Positions 56,589-64,000 of a DNA stretch of 64,000 bases are shown piece by piece. Under the pieces are notes generated by a model. That model was not told the DNA's origin, ran no database searches, and was given only the letters and a program-made list of their open reading frames with translations. Each line of letters starts with the position of its first letter. Position 1 is the first letter of the stretch. The stretch comes from Nageia nagi (lineage: Eukaryota > Pinophyta). The stretch is taken from positions 110,422,001 through 110,486,000 of the forward strand of contig JBITNC010000001.1 in NCBI GenBank assembly GCA_050084985.1, given 5' to 3'. The position numbers and the translations under genes were made by a program.

Positions 56589-56998
56589 TATTATGATGCT
56601 ACAAATATAAAAAAGGAAATATTGCATAAATGAAATTAATATTGATTTAAAATAGGAAAATGACAACTATCTAGTGAAAATAACAAAGCATGCACTGATA
56701 AATAGAACATGAATTAGCAATAATAAGTAGATAAGGATAGGATTTTACTAAATAGTAATATAATCATAGGCCACTTTGAGGGGGCCACCTCCTTACAAAT
56801 CCAAAAGTGAAAAATAATGTTCAAGATGCATTTCTCCACACACTTCTATCTATTTATAATAAAGTAACCCTAACCCTAATAGTAATGCAAAATCAAGCCC
56901 CACCCTTATGATCACAATATTATGGTTTACAATATAGGCTAACAATTTAGTAAAATACTAATATTAACACTAAAATGTTAGGATGTGGGATCCTAACA
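56589..56998 (-). repeat. 5' LTR of the chromovirus
   Basis: Begins TATTATGATGC (TG decayed to TA) and ends GGATCCTAACA. It aligns along its full length to 51764-52172, including the telobox pair. It is followed by ATGTG. Confidence 0.95.
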
Positions 56999-57003
56999 AT
57001 GTG
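56999..57003. repeat. target site duplication ATGTG, right
   Basis: Partner of 51759-51763. Confidence 0.95.
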
Positions 57004-57714
57004 ATGCATGTCCATTTTGTTAGTCTCTTGCAATTGAATTCACATCATGGTAGCAGACTGCTATTGCTTGGTAACATACTGTAATGAAACTCTTTTAATA
57101 TGCCAAAAAAAATTATATAACATTTTTTTAGCTTCAAATTCACCTTTGTAATTTTTATATTTTTTAAAATTGCCTTACATACCAATATAATTCACCTAAA
57201 AATTTCCAAGTTAGTTTTGAAAAAGGGCTCTTTAAATGATCCTTAGTGAAGGATAGACCTCAATAAAAAAAATATCCAATGGTTAACACCTCCATGTAAA
57301 ATGTTGGAAATTATGAGAGTAATTAAGATTGAGAATTAAGTATTCAATATCTTAAACTTGATATATGGAATTTGAGGTTGTTGAATGACTTCTTTCATTT
57401 CGTGAAAGCTAGTTCTGATTTTGAACATGCATGGAAGTCAAACCTAAACATATTTTATCAAAATTTATGTGTTCATCATATATATCATTTTATCATATTT
57501 AAACTTTTTTTATTAAAATGTATACCTACTTATTTATTTACTATAATAAATTCTTCTATCATAAAAAAAATAAAACTTATATCATCACATTATCATTTTT
57601 ATTCCAAGTTTTTTATCATAAATAAAATTCAATTTTTAGAAATATTATATGTATTCATCATCATCTTTGAAACATCATAAAAATTATTTTTTTAACATAT
57701 ATTCATTATTAAAC
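57004..57714. other. no gene recognised
   Basis: AT-rich. Near 57048 there is one stray unit related to the 21-bp minisatellite of 51 kb. The open frame at 57372-57680 is Phe/Ile-rich low-complexity and is not taken as a gene. Confidence 0.4.
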
Positions 57715-57730
57715 ATACACCTAAGTATTA
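57715..57730. repeat. target site duplication of the SINE, left
   Basis: ATACACCTAAGTATTA, 16 bp, is repeated exactly at 58058-58073. The first A of the right copy could belong to the poly(A), giving 15 bp. Confidence 0.95.
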
Positions 57731-58057
57731 TCCCCAAGGGTACACTATGATGGCAAAGAGCTTCAAGTTGGTGGGGAGAGGTCATAAGATCGAATCCCCT
57801 TGATGGCACCCATGTGTTGTTATAGAGATACAATTAAAATGTAGTTTGCTGATGGTTTCATATGTCATTCGATCATGGTTTATATGTGTTTATTGTATTG
57901 TACCTAGTTTGTGAGGATTGATAAAAAATACCCTCATGGTTGGGTTGTGGGTCCTGTTCAAAACAACTCTCATGTAAAAGTCTATTGGAGGCTTAGCATG
58001 GCTCTAAGAGGATTAATGGCTCTAATTGAAACCTCTTTTTAACAAAAAAAAAAAAAA
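57731..58057 (+). mobile_element. tRNA-derived SINE
   Basis: This 327-bp body lies between perfect 16-bp duplications and ends in a poly(A) of about 15. Near its 5' end are RNA polymerase III promoter boxes: TGGCAAAGAG (box A, about 57752) and GATCGAATCC (box B, about 57788; consensus GGTTCGANTCC), about 35 bp apart as in tRNA genes. It has no coding capacity. It would be mobilised by a LINE-encoded RT in trans; the LINEs in this window are dead. The undamaged duplication suggests a younger insertion than most of the flanks. Confidence 0.9.
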
Positions 58058-58073
58058 ATACACCTAAGTATTA
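58058..58073. repeat. target site duplication of the SINE, right
   Basis: Partner of 57715-57730. Confidence 0.95.
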
Positions 58074-58725
58074 AAATCATGAAATATAAACATACATTTT
58101 GAAAAAATAAATCATCATACCATTTTTAAATACATTATAAGATCATCATAAATCAATCAACATCATTATAAACTTAACATATATACATATCAAATATATC
58201 TAATATCATATGTCAAAATAATAAAATATTGTGACTTACTATGACATCATTAATCACATATTATTTCAATTATAAAATAATCACATTTGAAAATTTGATA
58301 TATATCATAAATTATTCAAAATCATCATCATAAAAATAATCATATAAATTTATCAAAAATTATATATACACCAAAATCTCAAAATATATATCTAATGATA
58401 TCATGATAATCATCAAGTATAAACATCAATAACATAACTAAATTTCATAATCAATAATAAAATTCTATAGCTACCAAATCCATGAATAAATTCATGTTAA
58501 TAATATAAAACATCTAACTCCCACCAAGATCAAGATCACCTTCTTGTCCACTTGTCTCCCTAGAGTGTCCACTTAGATCATCAATAATTGGTCCTCTATG
58601 TATTGATGGATCCTCTCTTGACTTGCAAACTACACCTCTAAAGCAATAGATTATCAATGTGAAGAGATACTTGTAGAATTCCTTCTAGGTTTCACATGAG
58701 ATCTATTTCTCCCTCTACACATACT
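58074..58725. other. no gene recognised
   Basis: Very AT-rich up to about 58500, then ordinary AT-rich text. No motif identified. Confidence 0.4.
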
Positions 58726-58730
58726 AGATT

Positions 58731-59215
58731 TTTTGGACTTCTATAATGATAAAATTGAATATTCAATCTCTCTATCTCTCTAATTCAAAATAGGGCATCC
58801 TTGCATGTTTTATCAGTGAAATGCCTATGCATTTCAAATATCTTGAAAAATGTCAATACGATTTTTGTTCCTTACATGTTTCTAGAAATACCATTGTGTT
58901 TTCTACTACCCATCACATTTTATCAATAATGCTTGGTAGTTACAAGCTTTGATTATTTTAAGGTATTTTTTTAATAGTTCCACTCTATTTTTTTTCTCTC
59001 CACTTTATATTCTTTATGTTAGTAATTTCTAGCACATGTTTGTAACTTCTTCTAGCAAGTTAGATATATCTAATAATATTTTTTTAATAGTCTATATCAC
59101 TTATTTCTTGTTATTATAAGTCCTATGAAGCTTTATTTCAATACTTCCTTCATGGCTATATATTGTACTTCAAATTTCTTAATGATATACTATGTTAGCA
59201 TCAAATTGTCTCTCA
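58731..59215 (+). repeat. 5' LTR of the copia-like element
   Basis: Starts TTTTGGACTTC where the other LTR has TGTTGGAATTC; ends ATTGTCTCTCA. Co-linear over 485 bp with 61973-62457, with substitutions throughout. Confidence 0.92.
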
Positions 59216-59218
59216 TAT

Positions 59219-59230
59219 TGGCATCAGAGC
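59219..59230 (+). other. primer binding site, initiator-tRNA-Met type
   Basis: TGGCATCAGAGC stands three bases after the LTR end; the canonical site is TGGTATCAGAGC. Confidence 0.88.
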
Positions 59231-59559
59231 TTGTACATGTAGATGGGTTAGAGTAGAGTTTGTGGGTAATTTGGGAATAACTTATTAATTTTTCTTAAAA
59301 GTGATTCAAGAGAGATTTTTCTAGTTTTTGTGTGAGTTTATAATGATTTTAAATATGTGTATTTAATACAAAAATCTAAGAGCTATATAGAGAGCATAGT
59401 CTAGTGTAGGTTATATCATGAGTGTAAAAAGCAAGTTTATTGTTAGTATATTATTTTCCAAAATTTGAGAGTGTGAGTGTTTTGAGAGATAATTTGTTGT
59501 TACAGAAGATTTATGAAATCTCTACACTTGTGAATTATTATTGTTTTTGGTATGATGGC

Positions 59560-60360
59560 CATGAAATATGAATTATAAGTCCTGATATTTGCTAGAGAAG
59601 AGTATAGCTATTTGAAGGTGAAAATGAGGCACTTCTTTATTTCCAAAGGAATTTAGGACTACATCATTACTAAGTATGAGGAACTTAAATACTGGAGCAG
59701 CCTTATAGATGAAGAAAGAAGAGAAAGGAAAGAGAAACACAACCAAAATTATATTTCCCTATTGGATATCAAAAAGAGTTTGGAGAAAAATACTTTTCCA
59801 CTTATTGCAAGTTGTAGGACAATTTCAAGTGCATGGAAAAGACTACAAAATATTTTTGGGATTAATTTTGATTATTATGTGAGCAAGGGGAATATTATAA
59901 ATATCATACCTATTTTGAAGAGCTTTGTGAGCACTTTTGTGTTCAAGATCTTGAGGAGATTTATGAAGACTTTGATGATTGTAGTGTTGAAATAGGCTAT
60001 GCTAATGAAGGAGAATGAGCAATGTTATTCCAAGCATTTATGATAATAGGAGTGATGTTATTCTAGATTTTTTTATGATTATTGCTTCATGGAGGAGGCA
60101 CACAATGTTTCCAAGCTAGTTTATAATCCTTTTAAGGGGGATAATGCATATGTTGATGATTTTCTTATGAAAGAGAAAGTGAATGTTGATTCATATTTTA
60201 AAAAGATAATGTAAGATATTTTTATTACTCTTTTTTTTATCTTAACAAGACCAATCCAAATGTTTGTAATATTTGTGATAAAGTTGTAGCTATTGAAGAC
60301 TCTCATCAAAGAGAGAAAGAGCATGTTGGAGTTCCTCCAAAGGGGGAGAAAGTTGAAATA
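59560..60360 (+). pseudogene. copia-type gag (UBN2-like) remnant
   Basis: Plus-strand text: YLKVKMRHFFISKGI-DYII--YEEL (usual YW-IKM--FL-SQGLWD-I--GY) then LLDIKKSLEKNTFPLIASCRT (ALLLIQQAL-D-IFP-IA-A-T) and AWKRLQNIFG (AWD-LQ--F-G). Frameshifts follow and the text degrades after 60000. Near 60260 NVCNICDK could be the first half of a knuckle. Encodes the particle-forming protein in intact elements. Confidence 0.75.
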
Positions 60361-60364
60361 TGTC

Positions 60365-61575
60365 TCATTAAAGAGGCACTTGTGAGAAGATCATTATATG
60401 AGAATGATTCCTATTATGAAGACCACCATGATAAGGTGGAGTATGATGCTTGTTGTGAAGACCACTAAGATGAGATGTAAGAAGTGTGTTTTATGGAGGA
60501 GGTCCAAGATCAAGATTTTATTGAAGGGGATTCATATAATGAATCCACACCAACTATGAAGGATTATGATAAAAATAAGGAGCCAACAATTCACCATGAT
60601 TGGCTCACTTACATTAATTTGAAGATTTATTTGTTAAAAGAGTAAATGGGAAACCAATTTCTTGGCACTGCAAATTTGTAAGAAGATGAAGATACACTCA
60701 TAGAAAATTATTGTTATTTTGGTTAAGCCCATTTAGATGAAGATGAATACCATTCATTTGAAATTATGTATTATGAAGAATCAAATTTGGAAACTCACTC
60801 ATTTAGAGTGAAATATTATCTTGTTGAAGAGTTAATAAATGAAGTTATGTGGGATTTTTATCCGTAAGATTATGTAAATAAAGATGAAATAGAAGCTATT
60901 AGCTTATTGTTTGAAGATCACTCATATGAAATGAAGCAAACTTTATGTAATGAAGATGCAATAGAGATTGATGAGATTCAAGTTTTAGACACTATGGACT
61001 CATCAATTATTAAAATTCAAAATCACTCCCATGGAGTGACTACAATAAGGATTGATAGTTCTCATGCAAAGGAAATAATAAGTGAAGAGGAGAACTCTTG
61101 GAGAGTTTATGGCTGCCACCAAAGTAAAAGTACAACAATTTGGTACAAATAAAGGCTCATGGGATCCTACTCAAATCAACATTGTAGGTAATAGTATTTT
61201 ATTATTTGATTTTTCCACTAATGATTATTTGAGTAAATGGTTTATAGAATGTTTTAAGGCTATTGATGGATATGAAGCATATATTACAAAGACATCATAT
61301 GATAACTTTTAATTTGCACCTCATTATTGGAGAGTATAATTTACAATATTTGAAGCTTGGATTATGAAGACTCCTTTGAAGATTAGTTTTAAGGATTATT
61401 TTATAAAGACAACCATGGAGATCTTCCCATTTGAAATTAAAAAAAAAAAATTGTTAGCTGAAAATCCTTGGATGAAGGAGACATGTGTAGCAATAGTGAG
61501 GATTGATTATTTGGATGAAGAGTATTGGTTTCTTGTTGCATATGTAATAAGTTATAGACTTTATGTTATTTGAAA
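60365..61575 (+). pseudogene. unrecognised acidic coding region inside the copia-like element
   Basis: Long, mostly open plus-strand text rich in Glu, Asp, Tyr and Ile, in pieces: 60365-60850, 60907-61152, 61082-61312 and 61364-61573, in different frames. Landmarks are repeated YEDHHD / CEDH motifs near 60415-60470, IGIVGN-like text, and a GSWDPTQINIVGNSILLFDF block near 61154-61215. The composition is not random and the pieces are co-linear, so it looks like one decayed gene of 350-400 codons. I recognise no family; it does not look like integrase or RT. Confidence 0.55.
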
Positions 61576-61961
61576 TTTTGCATACTGATATGTGAGAGAG
61601 TGTTATGGTTTCATCATCTATGTGAGATGATTGAATTTTGTAATTACACCACTTATGAGGTATGCTACAACCATATGAGCAAAAATGAGTAGGGATGGTT
61701 GTTGTGCATATTTGGCATGCCAATAGAAGGAAATTTTAATGAAGGGGGAGTGGTTCACCAAAAGGCATGAAATACATATTTGCAAGAATCAAGATTGATA
61801 AAGGATAACCCATACATAGAGTGGAAGGAGTACCAAATAAAGTTGTATAAATTTTAAGTTTTCTACTTCAATACTAGAAGAAATGCAAAAGATGACAATT
61901 TAATCAATTTTTCCAAGTTCTTTTTGATGCATCTAAACTCTTGGAAGAATTCCTTCAGCAT

Positions 61962-61970
61962 CAAGGGGGG
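61962..61970 (+). other. polypurine tract of the copia-like element
   Basis: CAAGGGGGG two bases upstream of the 3' LTR, the expected plus-strand primer. Confidence 0.85.
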
Positions 61971-61972
61971 TA

Positions 61973-62457
61973 TGTTGGAATTCTAAACTAATCAAATTGA
62001 ATATTCAATCTCTACATCCCTGTAGTTCAAAATAAGGTATCCCTCTATGTTTTTTCAATGAAATGCCTACATATTTCATACACTTTGGACAATACCAATG
62101 TATTTTTTATACCCTAAACAATTCTAGAAATACCATCATGTTTCCTACTAGCCATCATATTTTATCAGTAGCACTTGGAAGTTATGAGCTTTAACTATTT
62201 TAAGGTGTTTTTTTGGTGGTTTCACTCCATTTTTTATCAATCCACTTCATAGCATTTATGTTAATAAATTATAGAATATGTTTTTAACTCCTATATATTT
62301 TAGATAGATCTAATAATAGAATTTTGTAACAATCCATAGTACTTATTTGTTAGTCTTGTAACTCCCATGAAGCTTGATTTCAATATCTCCTTCATTGTTA
62401 TATATTGTACTTCAAATTTCTTAATGATATACTATGTTAGCATACAATTATCTCTCA
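61973..62457 (+). repeat. 3' LTR of the copia-like element
   Basis: Starts TGTTGGAATTC and ends ATTATCTCTCA, so it has proper TG...CA ends. It is followed by AGATC. Confidence 0.92.
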
Positions 62458-62462
62458 AGATC

Positions 62463-64000
62463 CACCCTATGTATCATTACCCTTTGGCTGAGCTACAACT
62501 TAGATATTTGGTGGTATATAACCTAGTGTAGGTAAAGGATAGTTCTATCTTAGTTGGTATGCTAAAAAACCAAGCAACTATGTATCTATCATCCTGCAAT
62601 AGAAATCTATATATCTACAAATATCTCTAACAAAATATGTAGAATGTTATTATGATCCATTAAATATTTCATAAGATATTATATTCTATTATAAAGACTA
62701 TACTGTATCTCAGGCTACATGCCTTTTAGTATGATATTTGTTCCTATCTACTCTATACTAGATATGATCATTCTATGATTGGTGTAGCTACTAGTTTTTA
62801 CCTTGTAAAACTTGGCCATACTCACATGTTTATATAAATACTAATTGAGACTACTCAAGTAAAAACTTGAGCTTCTTAATCTCAGTAAGTAGTGAATCAA
62901 TACTTCTTACTTGAGGGACTCATCTCTCCTCCTTCTCCTAAGGAATATCATCATGAGGTTCCTCCTCCTCTATTTGCATCTCCATATTAGGTATCTACCC
63001 CTTCTAGGGAATCTTTACATCATGGGATCCCTCTTGTACCTAGTCCTTATGAATAATTAACCCTTAGGGATATCACCAACCTACTAGTGTACTCATTACC
63101 CATCGGTAGCCTCATCATCCTCCTCCATATCAAAAGCTAATGATCCAAAATTTGGATCCTTATAGTATTTGATATCAACATGTTCATTATGTTTAATGTG
63201 TTCTATTCTTTTTAGCTTTTTAACACTTCTTCAAGATCAAAAATTTGCTTCAGTTTGAGGGAGATATGTGATTTCTAAGTTTGGGTATTTTTTTATTGAA
63301 AAATACAAGAGGCATAAAAAAGAAAAGAAAAAATTAATTTTTAAGTTCCTTTTTATGTTTATTTTATTACATCATGTTTTAGAGATCATTTTCCTCTTTT
63401 TGAAACTTTTTACAATTCATAAAATCAACTTTATGATCAAAAGTTATTGCATTTTAAAGTATGCAATTTTTTTAATGAAATGGGGGGCATTTGGAGGCTA
63501 GATTGTGTGGGGGCATTTTGGAGGCTAGATTGCAAGCTACCAAGTGGCACCATATTATTGGATCCACCCAATTTATTGATATTTGCATGTTTCTAAGGTG
63601 TTGTTTTATTTTTTATTGGCTTAAAGTTCTATTTTTGGATTGAAGCTATTTTGTAATCCTATAATATTCTAGAGAGCATGATTTTTCTTGTTTGGAAGCT
63701 CATTTTAGGGGAGTTTTGTAACCATTTGAGCTCAAATCTAAACTATGGATATATAAGCCAAATGGGTATCCAAATATGGTGTTTTTGTTATTTTTCCTAG
63801 TTGTAAAATCATCCAAATTTGATCCCAAAAATTGTATAAAATGGGAGTGAATTGGATGTGCTGAGGAAGGAAGCTTGTTGGAGAGTATAGTTTAGTTTTG
63901 TGGTGTTTTTTAAATTTGAAAGTGTGTATGTGAATGTGAGGATAGGTATCAGAGTATTTGATTGAATTGGGATTAACCTATATTTTATGAGGTTTGTTGT
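62463..64000. other. no gene recognised; possible LTR with primer-site-like end
   Basis: No clear coding. 'agtttgagggagata' at about 63253-63267 looks like a copia polypurine tract and is followed by TGTGATTTC. A TATA-like TATATAAG lies at about 63749, and AGGTATCAGAGT at 63944-63955 resembles the iMet primer site TGGTATCAGAGC. This could be an LTR with its primer site at the window's right end. A 20-bp phrase (CATTTGGAGGCTAGATTG type) is duplicated at 63489-63530. Confidence 0.35.

Larger units (their letters stand above)
51764..56998 (-). mobile_element. chromovirus (Ty3/gypsy) LTR retrotransposon, decayed but structurally complete
   Basis: This 5235-bp element has LTRs of 409 and 410 bp, a 5-bp duplication ATGTG, a tRNA-iMet type primer site and a purine-rich tract before the 3' LTR. 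Coding order in minus sense is gag, protease, RT, RNase H, integrase, chromodomain, all with stops. Small LTRs and total length resemble the Reina/Tekay side of the chromoviruses; which one is not certain. By-eye LTR divergence is of the order of 10-15 percent, so it is much older than the central element. Confidence 0.95.
58731..62457 (+). mobile_element. non-autonomous copia-like LTR retrotransposon
   Basis: This 3727-bp element has two LTRs of 485 bp (58731-59215 and 61973-62457), a tRNA-iMet type primer site right after the first LTR and a G-rich purine tract right before the second. Flanks are AGATT and AGATC, a 5-bp duplication with one transition. The internal 2757 bp hold a copia-type gag region and an unrecognised acidic coding region, with no sign of protease, integrase or RT. 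It would depend on enzymes of an autonomous relative. Confidence 0.9.

Noticed and set aside
57372-57680. 102-codon open frame
   Set aside because: Phe/Ile/His-rich low-complexity translation of AT-rich DNA without homology or start context.
57740-57800. A tRNA gene
   Set aside because: Boxes A and B are present but no cloverleaf or anticodon arm can be formed, and the flanking duplications with poly(A) show a SINE.

Overview
The window is repeat-dominated nuclear DNA of a land plant, most likely a seed plant with a large genome. The evidence is plant-type Ty3/gypsy (Tat-like and chromovirus), Ty1/copia and L1-type LINE elements, a tRNA-derived SINE, a plant mobile domain, and plant-type PPR and casein kinase II alpha fragments. 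No intact host gene was found. The species cannot be told from the sequence. Outside one young insertion the DNA is AT-rich and CpG-poor, and its reading frames are broken mostly by changes of the C-to-T / G-to-A type.

Layout. 1-2.4 kb (-): decayed Tat-like gag, protease and the start of a second RNase H. 3.9-4.4 kb: five 100-bp tandem repeats. 4.8-6.8 kb (+): 3' end of an old Tat/Ogre-like element. 6.9-10.15 kb (+): L1-type LINE ORF2, split by a solo-LTR-like insert (8764-9397, duplication CCATC). 10851-21392: the showpiece, a young gypsy element on the minus strand, flanked by GGTAC duplications and carrying three LTRs. It is inserted in an older LINE ORF1-like sequence (10.2-10.8 and 21.4-22.6 kb).

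22.9-24.2 kb: dispersed direct repeats. 25.5-27.3 kb (-): CK2 alpha pseudogene with intron-like gaps. 27.8-28.95 kb: PPR pseudogene fragments, including an inverted duplication (28258-28841) able to form a long hairpin. 29.3-30.25 kb (-): another LINE RT. 31.57-32.41 kb: eight copies of a small palindromic motif upstream of a TATA box. 34.6-36.8 kb (+): gag-like remnant. 39.15-40.7 kb (+): plant mobile domain. 40.8-45.6 kb (+): Tat/Ogre-type PR, RT, RNase H, aRNH and INT, followed by a 35-bp minisatellite, a polypurine tract and an LTR.

51764-56998 (-): chromovirus with 409/410-bp LTRs, ATGTG duplications and a tRNA-iMet type primer site. 57731-58057: SINE with a 16-bp duplication. 58731-62457 (+): non-autonomous copia-like element with 485-bp LTRs, a gag and an unrecognised acidic coding region.

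The best candidate for something unusual is the domain order of the central family. An extra RNase H (archaeal/plant type) with all four acidic residues lies between protease and reverse transcriptase, while the RNase H behind the RT has lost two of three visible catalytic acids. The decayed copy at the left edge has the same protease-then-RNase H order, so this is a property of the family. The Tat/Ogre-type element at 40.8-45.6 kb has the other order (RT, RNase H, aRNH, INT). The central element also shows a TCCGGA hexamer excess, an array of TGACGTCA-type sites in U3, and a third LTR fused through a 12-bp scrap of 5' leader.
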